Below the pieces are notes generated by a model, which did not search any database, had not been told where the DNA came from, and worked only from the letters and a program-made list of their open reading frames with translations. Of a stretch of DNA of 64,000 bases, positions 9,088 through 17,705 are shown in pieces (the first letter of the stretch is position 1; each line of letters begins with the position of its first letter). Source of the stretch: Betaproteobacteria bacterium (GTDB taxonomy: Bacteria; Pseudomonadota; Gammaproteobacteria; Burkholderiales; SG8-39); NCBI GenBank assembly GCA_009693235.1, contig SHXR01000005.1, forward strand, positions 1 through 64,000, in the 5' to 3' direction. A program made the position numbers and the translations under genes.

Positions 9088-9119
9088 ACTGATGTCCCCT
9101 CCTATTGGTAGGTAGCCGC

Positions 9120-9125
9120 ATAATA
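9120..9125 (-). promoter_or_regulatory. Possible -10 box for the ABC operon
   Basis: TATTAT on the minus strand lies 32 bases before the SBP start codon, in the short divergent region before the 9191 gene. A TGGACG about 20 bases further upstream is a poor and badly spaced -35, so this is only a weak proposal. Confidence 0.25.
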
Positions 9126-9190
9126 TCGCAATCGGACGGATCGATCGTCCAGTGTTATTCCGGGAAAGCCGAATTGAAGAAGACAATTGC

Positions 9191-9661
9191 ATGATTCGAT
9201 CGGTTGCCGCGATGCTTAGTACTCTTTTCCTAGTCGCTGGAATGATGGCCGTTGATGACGCCAACGCACGCGGCGGGCGGGGATCGGGTGCACGCGGCGG
9301 CGGACACTCCCATCGCGCGGTCATTGGTGTGAGTCGCGTGTTCGTTGCGCCGCCGGTTCGATATTTCGGCGGGCGTCCCTTGGTGGCCGGCGTTGCCGTG
9401 GGAGTCGCCGCGCCCTTGGCCTACTCTGCCTATCCCGGCTACTACGGCCCAGAGTCGTACTATTACTCGCCCTATTACGAAGATCCACCGGTCTACGTCG
9501 AGCCCGCCCCTGCGCCATTCGAGCAGGTGCCCGCCGCATGGTGGTATTTCTGTCGGGAAACGAATACCTACTATCCCTACGTGAGGCGTGTCCGGGCGGG
9601 TGGCAACGCGTCGCGCCACAGCCGCCGCGGTAGCGCCTCAATTCGCGGACGCGACCGTTGA
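9191..9661 (+). pseudogene. Small secreted protein with C-terminal frameshift
   Basis: Begins with a signal peptide (MIRSVAAMLSTLFLVAGMMAVDDANA), then a Gly/His-rich stretch (GGRGSGARGGGHSH), a hydrophobic patch and a Tyr/Pro-rich region ending AWWYFCRETNTYYPYV. This C-terminal motif belongs to a widespread secreted proteobacterial family of unknown function that normally continues as an acidic/Cys-Pro-Gly-Gly-Trp-Gln segment. In the given sequence the frame instead runs into a basic, unrelated tail. Adding one G to GG at 9585-9586 restores ACPGGWQRVAPQPPR and a stop at 9631-9633. Either a real lesion or a base-call error in a G run. Confidence 0.65.
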
Positions 9662-9663
9662 GA

Positions 9664-10644
9664 ATGGCATACATGCACTACGTTCACCTCGCACTGGCGC
9701 TCGCCTTCGCCCTTTTCTCTGCGAGCGTGTCTGCCCAGAAATCGTTCCCGAGTCGACCGGTTACGTTTGTCGTACCGATCACCCAAGGAACGGCCGCCGA
9801 CATCATGGCGCGGCTGCTTGGCGCAAAGCTCGCCCTGCACTGGAAACAACCGGTCGTCATCGAGAACAAACCGGGTGCAAGCGGCACCATCGGTGCGAGT
9901 CTGGTCGCCCGCGCCGCCCCGAATGGCTACACGCTGCTGTTGCCCGGCGCGATCTACACCATGGCGCCCGCGGTCATCAAGAACCTCAATTACGATCCCG
10001 CGAATTCCTTTGTGTTCATCTCGTTGACCGGTTCCACGAATTGGGCGCTTGCGATCAACGCTGCAACGATGCCCGCGCAGGACCTCGAAGAATTTCTCGC
10101 GATGGTGCGCGCGCAGCCGGGCCGTTTTCATTACGCGACCCCGGGCAGCGGCAGCCCGCACCATTTCGGCTTTGAGATGTTCAAGCATCGCCTTGGGCTG
10201 GACGTCGTCCATGTGCCCTATAAAGGCGCCGCGGGCGCGATGACCGATCTGTTGAGTGGTCAGGTGCAAGTCATGCTCGTCCCAGCAGGGACGGCCATTG
10301 CCAACATGCGCGCCGCACGGTTTCGTATCCTCGCGGTGTCCGGCGCAGAGCGCCTCGGGCCGCTGCCCGACGTACCTACCTTCCGCGAGCGGGGCATCGA
10401 CTTCCTGGAGGCACTCGATGGCTGGAGCGCGGTGTTTGCACCGGCGAAGACGCCGCGCGCCATCGTGGAACGCATCAACGCAGACTTCCGTGCGGTCATC
10501 GAATCGACGGAGATCCGCGAACAGTTCGAACGGCAGGGGTTGATGCCGCGCGCCACCACCATTGAGCAAACGACCGAGATCGTCCGCGCGGACTTGCTAC
10601 GCTGGGCCAAGGTCGCGGTCGACGCCAAGATCGCCGCTGAGTAA
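9664..10644 (+). CDS. Tripartite tricarboxylate transporter receptor (TctC/Bug)
   Basis: A periplasmic solute-binding protein of the Bug/TctC family with signal peptide MAYMHYVHLALALAFALFSASVSA. Family motifs: FPSRPVTFVVP, IENKPGASGTIGASLVARAAPNGYTLL, and VVHVPYKGAAGAMTDLLSGQVQVM. The usual PF.AGG..D.. site loop reads PITQGTAADIMAR. No TctA/TctB membrane genes are nearby, as with most Bug proteins. It starts just after the preceding secreted protein gene and is followed 59 bases later by an SDR gene that may act on its ligand. Met at 9673 is an alternative start. Confidence 0.9.
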   Translation: MAYMHYVHLALALAFALFSASVSAQKSFPSRPVTFVVPITQGTAADIMARLLGAKLALHWKQPVVIENKPGASGTIGASLVARAAPNGYTLLLPGAIYTMAPAVIKNLNYDPANSFVFISLTGSTNWALAINAATMPAQDLEEFLAMVRAQPGRFHYATPGSGSPHHFGFEMFKHRLGLDVVHVPYKGAAGAMTDLLSGQVQVMLVPAGTAIANMRAARFRILAVSGAERLGPLPDVPTFRERGIDFLEALDGWSAVFAPAKTPRAIVERINADFRAVIESTEIREQFERQGLMPRATTIEQTTEIVRADLLRWAKVAVDAKIAAE

Positions 10645-10703
10645 TCAATACCGGCCGCTCGTTTATGCCGCCCGGTTTCGGTGCCAACCCAAAGGAGACC
10701 ATC

Positions 10704-11498
10704 ATGACTGTCCTACACGGCAAGACCGTGATCGTTACCGGTGCCGCACGTGGCCTTGGCCGAGCCATGGCAGCGGGCCTGGCGCGCGCTGGGGCGAATG
10801 TCGTCGGCGTGGATCTGCCCGGACAACCGGAACTTGACCATGCGGCGAAAGAAATCGGCGCCGCATTCTTGCCGATGCCGGCCAACATCACCGATGCGCG
10901 CGAATGCGCGAGGATCGTCGATGCCGGACGAGCGCGCTTTGGTGCCATTCACGCGCTCGTCAACAATGCCGGTGTCGGCATGCAGCTCATCAATCCGCAC
11001 TTTGCCTCCGAACCGACGCGCTTTTGGCAGCTCACGCCAGAGCAGTATCGCAACACGATGGAGAACAATACGACGACACAGTTTCTGATGGCCCGCGCGG
11101 TTGCACCCACCATGATTGCGCAGCAGTGGGGCCGCATCATCAATATCACGACCAGCTTCGGCACCATGGTGATGGCGGGCTTCACGCCCTACGGGCCGTC
11201 GAAGGCGGCCGCCGAGGCAACCGCCAGCATCATGGCCAAGGATCTCGCCGGTACCGGCGTCACCGCTAACGTATTGATTCCGGGCGGCCCGGCGGATACC
11301 CGCATGGTCACCGACGATCGTAGTTTTCCCGATCGGACCCGGCTCGTGCAGCCGGCGAAAATGGTGGCGCCGTTGGTGTGGCTGGTCTCTGACGAATCGA
11401 ACGGCGTGACGGGCCGGCGCTTCATCGCGCAAAGCTGGGATGAAGCGCTGCCGGCGGCAGCGGCGGCAGCGATCGCCTCTGGTCCGGTGGCCTGGTAG
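10704..11498 (+). CDS. Short-chain dehydrogenase/reductase
   Basis: A 264-residue SDR. Rossmann motif TGAARGLG near residue 13, ALVNNAG near residue 85, and the catalytic triad Ser in ITTS followed twelve residues later by YGPSK. The acidic residue after beta-2 (VVGVDLPG) suggests NAD(H) rather than NADP(H). AAAGGAG precedes the ATG at 10704; the ORF-track start at 10665 adds residues without an RBS. Probably cotranscribed with the TctC gene upstream. Substrate unknown; the final alanine-rich segment is typical of some oxidoreductases in degradation clusters. Confidence 0.88.
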   Translation: MTVLHGKTVIVTGAARGLGRAMAAGLARAGANVVGVDLPGQPELDHAAKEIGAAFLPMPANITDARECARIVDAGRARFGAIHALVNNAGVGMQLINPHFASEPTRFWQLTPEQYRNTMENNTTTQFLMARAVAPTMIAQQWGRIINITTSFGTMVMAGFTPYGPSKAAAEATASIMAKDLAGTGVTANVLIPGGPADTRMVTDDRSFPDRTRLVQPAKMVAPLVWLVSDESNGVTGRRFIAQSWDEALPAAAAAAIASGPVAW

Positions 11499-11535
11499 AG
11501 ACGACTGGGCGCTACCTGCTTCGCACTCGTTGCGT

Positions 11536-12390
11536 TCAGATGGGCTTAGCGCCCGCGACCCGTGCTTGTTCGATCGCCGCTACTTTCTTCCGATTGGCCT
11601 GAAAGAAGAGGTCCCGCGTATGGTCCATGGCACGGATGCAATCGGGATCGAGATCGCGACTTGGTTTCGGTTCGATCTCCCAATAGCCGTGTGTATCCTT
11701 GCCGCGACATAGCATCGCACTGGCACCCTCGAAGCCCGTTTCGCGGACGTGCGGCGCGTTGTAGTGGATGACGAATCCAACGCGCGCATGGTTCGCATTG
11801 TTCGGCCCCGATCCGTGCACGACGCTCTCGTGATGAAAGACGGCTTGCCCCGCGCGCAGAATGGCCGGCACGGCCTTCGATTCGTCTATGCCGCGGACAG
11901 TCCGTCCATCGGGCGCCAGATTATGCGGATGGGGCTTGAAATCGTGCTCGGGGGGCGGGTTGCGATGGGTGCCTGGGATGTACTGTACGCACCCCGATTC
12001 AAGCGTCGCATCGTTGAATGAAACCCACGCCGAGAGCGTTTCGGCCGGTTCAAGCGAATAGAAGAACGTGTCGTTATGCCATGAGATGAAGCGGGGATCG
12101 TGCGCCTGCTTGGAGAAGAAGGTGGTTCCCCAGCAGAGGATGTTCGGGCCGATGATGTCTTCCACCGCATCGAGCAGCCGCTCATTGCGGACCAAATCGC
12201 AGAGCCAAGGAAACGGCAGGTGCGCCTTGAGCACGAACCGCTTCTGCAACTCATGGCCAAGCCGCGCTTCCACCTCGGCAACCTTGCGGCTCAATTCGCC
12301 CGCTTCTTCCCGCGTGCAAACCTCAATCGGAAAAAGAAATCCATCGCGCTCGTAGCGAGCGACCTCTGCAGTCGTAAGAGCCTTCGGCAT
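11536..12390 (-). CDS. Phytanoyl-CoA dioxygenase (PhyH) family protein
   Basis: A 284-residue Fe(II)/2-oxoglutarate-dependent oxygenase of the PhyH family. The metal triad is visible as His-x-Asp in SWHNDTFF and a distal His in HHESVVHGSGPNN; the latter is followed by RVGFVIHYNAP, which includes the Arg used for 2-oxoglutarate. Start at 12390 (MPKALTTAEVARYE) has GGAGGAG directly upstream. It is divergent from the TRAP transporter, sharing a 102-base promoter region, and convergent with the SDR gene. Such enzymes hydroxylate diverse small acids and amines; the substrate is unknown. Confidence 0.88.
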   Translation of the reverse strand: MPKALTTAEVARYERDGFLFPIEVCTREEAGELSRKVAEVEARLGHELQKRFVLKAHLPFPWLCDLVRNERLLDAVEDIIGPNILCWGTTFFSKQAHDPRFISWHNDTFFYSLEPAETLSAWVSFNDATLESGCVQYIPGTHRNPPPEHDFKPHPHNLAPDGRTVRGIDESKAVPAILRAGQAVFHHESVVHGSGPNNANHARVGFVIHYNAPHVRETGFEGASAMLCRGKDTHGYWEIEPKPSRDLDPDCIRAMDHTRDLFFQANRKKVAAIEQARVAGAKPI

Positions 12391-12492
12391 AGTCTCCTCC
12401 AAGGGTTTGTGCACCTCAACCAACCCGAAGCATAAATCGTTCTACAATGTTTCGGCCGCACAGCGTGCGCGGCACACCAACAAGGAGGAGAC

Positions 12493-13518
12493 ATGCAGAG
12501 TGCTTTCCGCGCCGCATCCCTGGTGCTCACGGCGGCGTTTGCCGTTCCCATGGCGATCCACACTGCTAGTGCCCAGCAGCCGATCGAACTGAAGGTTTCC
12601 CTCTTTCTTTCCGCGCAGAATCCGATCAATCAGGAATTCGAGCGTTGGGGACGCGAGGTCGCCGAGAAATCGAATGGGCGCCTGGTGCTGAAGATGTTTC
12701 ATTCGAGCCAGATGGGGCCCCTCCCCCGCCAGTATGATTTAGCACGCACCGGCGTTGCCGATATCGCGTTCGTCCTACATGGCGGTACCCCCGGCCGCTT
12801 TCCGCTGACGGAGCTCGCGCATCTGCCCGGCTATTTGCCCGACGCGTTTGTGGCAGGGCCTGCGCTCACCGCGCTCAATGCCGAGTTTCTGGCCGCCGAT
12901 CACCCCGGCGTACGCGTGCTCTACTACACCGGTTCGCAACCGCTGCCGATCTTTACCAAGGTTCCGGTGCGCCTGCCAAGCGACCTCAAAGGCAAGCGCA
13001 TCCGGGCAGCGGGAACGGTGCAGTCCGCCACGCTCGAAGCATTCGGTGCGGTGCCGGCCAACATCATGACGCCGGAAATTCCCGACGCCTTGAGCAAAGG
13101 CATGATCGACGGCGCGATTACCGGCTACGTCGGTGCGTTCGCGATCAAGCTGCAGGAGATCGCGAAGTATCACACCGATATCCATCTGGGCTCGATCACC
13201 TTTGCGACGGTGATGAATCCGAAGGCCTACGATGCCTTGCCACCTGATCTGCGCAAAGTGATCGACGATACCACCGGCATGGTCGGTGCACGCGCCATGG
13301 GCAAAGCGCTTGGTGATGGTGAGGCAACCGGCCCCGAGGCCATCAAGAAATTTGGCGTCGAACGCATCACCATATCGCCCGACCATCCGGACATTCGCGC
13401 GGTCGCCACTTCGCTTGAACGGCCGGCGGTCGCCGCACTCGAAGCGAAGGGTCGTCCGGGGCGCGCGTTTCTCGATCGGCTGCGCGCCGAGGTGATCAAG
13501 CAAGCGGCTGTCAAGTAG
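12493..13518 (+). CDS. TRAP transporter periplasmic binding protein (DctP family)
   Basis: 341 residues with an N-terminal signal peptide ending near HTASAQ. DctP features are LSAQNPINQEFERWGREVAEKSNGRLVLKMFHSSQMG and the central DLKGKRIRAAG motif, followed by MTPEIPDALSKGMIDGAI, the segment around the ligand-contacting Arg and the usual GxxDG turn. A strong AAGGAGGAG precedes the ATG. First gene of a complete P-Q-M set followed by an FAD monooxygenase, so it probably imports an aromatic or other carboxylate for that enzyme. Confidence 0.92.
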   Translation: MQSAFRAASLVLTAAFAVPMAIHTASAQQPIELKVSLFLSAQNPINQEFERWGREVAEKSNGRLVLKMFHSSQMGPLPRQYDLARTGVADIAFVLHGGTPGRFPLTELAHLPGYLPDAFVAGPALTALNAEFLAADHPGVRVLYYTGSQPLPIFTKVPVRLPSDLKGKRIRAAGTVQSATLEAFGAVPANIMTPEIPDALSKGMIDGAITGYVGAFAIKLQEIAKYHTDIHLGSITFATVMNPKAYDALPPDLRKVIDDTTGMVGARAMGKALGDGEATGPEAIKKFGVERITISPDHPDIRAVATSLERPAVAALEAKGRPGRAFLDRLRAEVIKQAAVK

Positions 13519-13547
13519 CAAGACGCTCGCGACCGCGAGGCGCAGAG

Positions 13548-14018
13548 ATGCTAGACAGAATCAATCGCCGCATCGCCGATCTGTCGGCAATCGCGCTTGC
13601 GGCGATGATGTTGGTGACGATCTTCGACATCACGATGAAAAATCTCCTTGGGCGGCCGATTGCAAGCACGTTCGAGCTGGTCGAATCGTCGCTCGCGGTG
13701 ATGGTCTTTCTTGGTCTGCCAAGCGTGTTCCGTAAGGATGGCAATATCATCGTCGATGTCATCGACCATTTCATCGGTCTGCGTGGCGTCGGTCTATTAA
13801 AGTGCATTGGAGCACTGGCCACCGTCGGATTTCTCTTGTTGATGGGCTACGCGATGATCGAGCCTGCGCTCGACACGCTGCGCTATCCGGAGAACAAACC
13901 CGAGTCGGGCATTCCGATGTACGCGCTATGGGTGCCGATTCTCTTGGGTACGGTGTTCTCAATCGTGGGTGGGGTACTGGTGGCACGCGAGCATCTCAAG
14001 AAAATGGGCACCCAGTGA
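13548..14018 (+). CDS. TRAP transporter small permease (DctQ family)
   Basis: A 156-residue membrane protein with four hydrophobic segments, the normal arrangement for the small TRAP subunit. Family-like stretches are FDITMKNLLGRPIASTFELVE after the first span and PENKPESGIPMYALWVPI before the last. It overlaps the large permease start by four bases (GTGA). Confidence 0.88.
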   Translation: MLDRINRRIADLSAIALAAMMLVTIFDITMKNLLGRPIASTFELVESSLAVMVFLGLPSVFRKDGNIIVDVIDHFIGLRGVGLLKCIGALATVGFLLLMGYAMIEPALDTLRYPENKPESGIPMYALWVPILLGTVFSIVGGVLVAREHLKKMGTQ

Positions 14019-15331
14019 CCATCCAGACGATCGGCCTCATCGGCATGGCCGCTCTCGTTTTTTTGATTTTTCTGCGCGTACCAGTGGCAATTGCCATGGG
14101 GTTGGTCGGCTTTTTCGGCTATGCGGCGGTCGATGGATTCCCGAAGGCTATGCGCGTACTCGGTCAGACACCCTTCGATGTCGCAACCGGCTACACGCTT
14201 TCCGTCGTACCGCTCTTCATATTGATGGGCGATTTTGCGATGCGTTCGGGCATGTCGGCAAATCTGTATCGCTCGGCGCAATCGCTCTTCGTCGGCATGC
14301 GCGGCTCGCATGCGCTTGCGACGCTTGGCGCCTGTGCCGGATTCGGTGCCATCTGCGGCTCATCGCTCGCCACCGCCGCGACCATGACGCGGGTCGCGAT
14401 CCCTGAGATGCGCCGTCTTGGCTATGACGACCGACTCTCGACCGGTTCGGTGGCGGCGGGCGGCTCGCTTGGCATCCTGATTCCACCGTCGATCCCGTTC
14501 GTCATCTATGCGCTCATCGCCGAACAGTCGGTTCCCAAGCTCTTCGCGGCCGGGCTCATTCCTGGGCTGCTGCTGACGGCGCTCTACATGGTGGCCGCCC
14601 GAGTCATGATTGCGTGGAAGCCGGATTGGGCGCCACGCGACGATAGCAATCCGGGTTGGCGTGCACGGTTTGCCGATCTCTTCGCGAGTTGGGATGTCAT
14701 GCTGCTGTTTGCAGTAACAATCGGCGGCCTTTATGCCGGCTGGTTCAGTCCCACCGAGGCGGCGGCCGTCGGTGCGTTCGGTGCGCTGGCGATCGGTGTG
14801 GTGCGCGGTCAACTTAGCTTGGCGGCGATTCGCGCAAGCTTCGGCGAAACCATTGCCACGACTTGCATGCTCTTCGTGATCGTGATCTGTGCGATGCTGT
14901 TCTCTTACTTCGTCGTGCAGACATCGCTCCCCGCGGTACTGGTCGGTTGGGCCAAGGCATGGAACCTCGGACCGATCGGACTGATCATCGTGCTTATCGT
15001 TTTCTACATCATCCTCGGCTGCTTCCTCGATGGGCTGGGAATGATCCTGATCACCGTACCGGTGTTCCTGCCGCTGGTGCTTGCGAGCGGCTTCGATCCG
15101 ATCTGGTTCGGCGTGATGCTGGTGATTCTGATTGAACTGGGGCTCATCCATCCACCGGTCGGCATGAACATCTTCGTGATCCAGGCGCAGGTACCCGATG
15201 TGCCGATCCTGCGGGTGTACCAAGGCATCCTGCCGTTTCTGTTGGCGCCGGCGGTCTTGCTTGTTCTAATGCTGGTGTTTCCCGAGATCGCGCTCTGGTT
15301 GCCGAACACGCTATTCCCGTCACCACGGTAA
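14015..15331 (+). CDS. TRAP transporter large permease (DctM family)
   Basis: A 438-residue polytopic permease. The GTG start at 14015 overlaps the DctQ stop; the ORF track begins earlier, inside the small subunit gene. Typical DctM landmarks: VPLFILMGDFAMRSGMS, GFGAICGSSLATAATM, GGSLGILIPPSIPFVIYA and, near the C-terminus, ELGLIHPPVGMNIFVIQ. It forms the sodium-coupled transport channel with DctQ. Confidence 0.92.
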   Translation: MTIQTIGLIGMAALVFLIFLRVPVAIAMGLVGFFGYAAVDGFPKAMRVLGQTPFDVATGYTLSVVPLFILMGDFAMRSGMSANLYRSAQSLFVGMRGSHALATLGACAGFGAICGSSLATAATMTRVAIPEMRRLGYDDRLSTGSVAAGGSLGILIPPSIPFVIYALIAEQSVPKLFAAGLIPGLLLTALYMVAARVMIAWKPDWAPRDDSNPGWRARFADLFASWDVMLLFAVTIGGLYAGWFSPTEAAAVGAFGALAIGVVRGQLSLAAIRASFGETIATTCMLFVIVICAMLFSYFVVQTSLPAVLVGWAKAWNLGPIGLIIVLIVFYIILGCFLDGLGMILITVPVFLPLVLASGFDPIWFGVMLVILIELGLIHPPVGMNIFVIQAQVPDVPILRVYQGILPFLLAPAVLLVLMLVFPEIALWLPNTLFPSPR

Positions 15332-15372
15332 TTCGCGCGATAAGCAATCGCCCACTGCAACGACGAGGTTCT

Positions 15373-16629
15373 ATGAACGTCCTGATTATCGGTGGCGGGA
15401 TCGGCGGCCTTACCACCGCGCTTTTTCTGCATGAGGCGGGCATTCCATGCCGCGTCTATGAAAGTGCGCCGGAACTGAAGGCGCTTGGCGTGGGGATCAA
15501 CATCCTGCCCCACGCAATGCGCGAACTCGCGAAGTTCGGTGTGCCAGATGAGATGCTGAAAGTGGGCATCGAGCCGCTCTATTTCTGCTTTTTCAGCCGG
15601 CATGGGCAGTTGATCTACAAGGAACCGGCCGGACGGTTCGCGGGCTACGATGTTCCGCATATTTCCATCCATCGTGGCGATCTGCATCAAGTGCTGATGG
15701 ATAAAGTCCGGCACCGTCTCGGCGATGAGGCGGTCGTGCTTGGGCATCGCTGTGTGCGGATCGATCAGGACGCGATGGGCGTGACCGTCCACTTCGAGGA
15801 CGCCACGACCGGAGTACCGCTGCCCGGCGTGCGCGGCGCGGTGGCGATCGGCTGCGATGGCATTCGCTCGCGGGTCCGGCAGCAGTTCTATCCGGACGAA
15901 GGAGCACCACGCTTCGGCGGTATCAATATGTGGCGCGGCGTCACGCGGCGCGCACCGTTTCTTGACGGTCGCAACGTTTGTCGCGTGGGTGCCATCAAAA
16001 CGGGCAAGCTCGTCATCTATCCAATTCGCAATCTGCCGGATGGACAGCAACTCGTTAATTGGGTCGCGGAAATCGAACGGGAGGGCGCCACCGAAAACGA
16101 TTGGAGTACGCCTGGCCGCCTGGAAGATTTCCTGCCGCCGTTCGCAGCGATGAAATTCGACTGGCTCGATATTCCGGACATGCTCAAGTCCGCCGACACC
16201 GTGCTCGAGTATCCGATGGTCGATCGCGAACCGCTGCCGCGCTGGACGTTCGGTCGCGTCACGTTGTTGGGCGATGCGGCCCATCCGGTGTATCCGCGCG
16301 GGGGCAACGGTGCCGCGCAAGCGATTCTCGATGCCAACGCCATCGCACGCCACCTCGGCCGGCATCCCGACCCCGCCGTTGCGCTCACCGCCTACGAAAG
16401 CGAGCGTCTGCCGCTCACGACCAAGGTGGTGCATGCAAGCCGCAACGAACCGCCGGACACGATCATCAATCGCGTCGAGGAACTGTCCGGTGGCCGCCCG
16501 TTCCAGCGCATTGAAGATCTCATCGATCGGGCCGAGCTGAAAGCGATTTCGGGTCGCTACGCGCGCACCGCAGGTTATGACTTGGACACCATGCAACGCA
16601 GACAGCGAGGCCACCAGGAGAAGCGATGA
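15373..16629 (+). CDS. FAD-dependent aromatic monooxygenase-like protein
   Basis: A 418-residue class A flavoprotein. N-terminal dinucleotide motif GGGIGGLTTAL, central AIGCDGIRSRVR (the GD/DG motif), and FGRVTLLGDAAHPVYP where the flavin ribityl chain binds. This is the layout of salicylate hydroxylase-type enzymes and of a related group often simply annotated flavin-dependent oxidoreductase. It is 41 bases after the TRAP operon and overlaps the next TctC gene by four bases (ATGA), so uptake and oxidation look coupled. Confidence 0.88.
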   Translation: MNVLIIGGGIGGLTTALFLHEAGIPCRVYESAPELKALGVGINILPHAMRELAKFGVPDEMLKVGIEPLYFCFFSRHGQLIYKEPAGRFAGYDVPHISIHRGDLHQVLMDKVRHRLGDEAVVLGHRCVRIDQDAMGVTVHFEDATTGVPLPGVRGAVAIGCDGIRSRVRQQFYPDEGAPRFGGINMWRGVTRRAPFLDGRNVCRVGAIKTGKLVIYPIRNLPDGQQLVNWVAEIEREGATENDWSTPGRLEDFLPPFAAMKFDWLDIPDMLKSADTVLEYPMVDREPLPRWTFGRVTLLGDAAHPVYPRGGNGAAQAILDANAIARHLGRHPDPAVALTAYESERLPLTTKVVHASRNEPPDTIINRVEELSGGRPFQRIEDLIDRAELKAISGRYARTAGYDLDTMQRRQRGHQEKR

Positions 16630-17606
16630 CGACCGCATTGCCGATTCGTTTGCTGCTGGTTGGCATGGCCGGCATCCTGGCTACCAACTTCGCGTTGGCG
16701 CAAGGTTTTCCATCCAAGCCGATTCGCATCATTTCACCCTATGCGAGTGGACAAGGCCCCGATCTCGTCGCCCGCCTATTCGCCGAGCGCTTCAGCAAGG
16801 TCTGGAATCAGCAGGTCACGGTCGAAGCGCGGCCCGGTGCCAACGGCTTCATAGCGTTTGAAGCGATCAAGAAGGGCACGGCAGACGGCCATGAGCTCGC
16901 GATCGCAAGCGACGCTCACCTCACGATCAATCCCCATCTCCTGCAAAACGTTCCCTACGATACGGAAGCCGATTTCACCCCGGTCGCGTTGCAGTTCAAA
17001 ACCTATTTCTTCATCGCGGTCTCGGCAACCGGCCCCTATCGCTCATTCGCGGACATCATCGCTTCCGCCAAAGCCGCGCCCGGAAAACTCACGACCGGGG
17101 TGCCTTACATCGGCAGCCCGGCGCATTTGGGTGGACTCAAACTCGAGCAGCTGACCAACACGCAGATGGTGCACGTCCCCTTCAAGGAAAATGCCCCACT
17201 CTACTCGGCGCTCGTCAACAACGACTTGTCATGGGCGTTCGCGACGCCGGCCACGGCAGGTGGTTTCTTCAAAGGCGGACGCGTGCGCTTCCTTGCCTTG
17301 GCGGGGCCCCATCGGCTGCCGGGCTATCCGGACATTCCCACGCTTGGCGAAGTAGGTGGCGCCGGTGAACTCGAAGTGAGTGCGTGGATCGCATTTCTTG
17401 CGCCGCGCAATACGCCGGCTAAGATCGTCAACCTCATCAACCGCGAGGTCAATCGGATACTCGGTGAAAGCGACTTCCGCGAACGCCTGGAAACATTTGG
17501 CTTTCGACCGACTCCGGCGACCCCTGCGGAGCTGCGCCAATTGATTCGCGCCGACTGGCAACGCAATGCGGAATTGGTCAAGCGGATCGCCGTCAAGCCC
17601 GATTAG
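16626..17606 (+). CDS. TctC/Bug-family binding protein
   Basis: 326 residues with a signal peptide ending near FALAQ. Family pattern FPSKPIRIISP, then a variant loop YASGQGPDLVAR, VEARPGANGFIAFEAIKKG and MVHVPFKENAPLYSALV. The usual GYTLL after the second motif reads GHELAI, so the ligand pocket may differ from the other Bug proteins here. It begins inside the stop of the FAD monooxygenase (ATGA), which firmly ties the two in one operon behind the TRAP system. Confidence 0.9.
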   Translation: MTTALPIRLLLVGMAGILATNFALAQGFPSKPIRIISPYASGQGPDLVARLFAERFSKVWNQQVTVEARPGANGFIAFEAIKKGTADGHELAIASDAHLTINPHLLQNVPYDTEADFTPVALQFKTYFFIAVSATGPYRSFADIIASAKAAPGKLTTGVPYIGSPAHLGGLKLEQLTNTQMVHVPFKENAPLYSALVNNDLSWAFATPATAGGFFKGGRVRFLALAGPHRLPGYPDIPTLGEVGGAGELEVSAWIAFLAPRNTPAKIVNLINREVNRILGESDFRERLETFGFRPTPATPAELRQLIRADWQRNAELVKRIAVKPD

Positions 17607-17705
17607 CAAGCCAGCCGGACCCTGTTGCGCGCACCCCCTCAATCGCCAGGACTCGCACCACGGATGAACCATCGATCCGGCTCCGCCGAATGCCACCGGC
17701 CCGCG

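Noticed and set aside
12493-15331. C4-dicarboxylate assignment (dctPQM) for the TRAP systems
   Set aside because: Family membership is clear but neighbours are aromatic-type enzymes and ligand cannot be read, so no gene symbols are given.
15004-16638. 544-residue minus-strand ORF opposite DctM and the FAD monooxygenase
   Set aside because: It spans two well-supported plus-strand genes and its composition (His/Arg/Gln-rich) is that of antisense reading.
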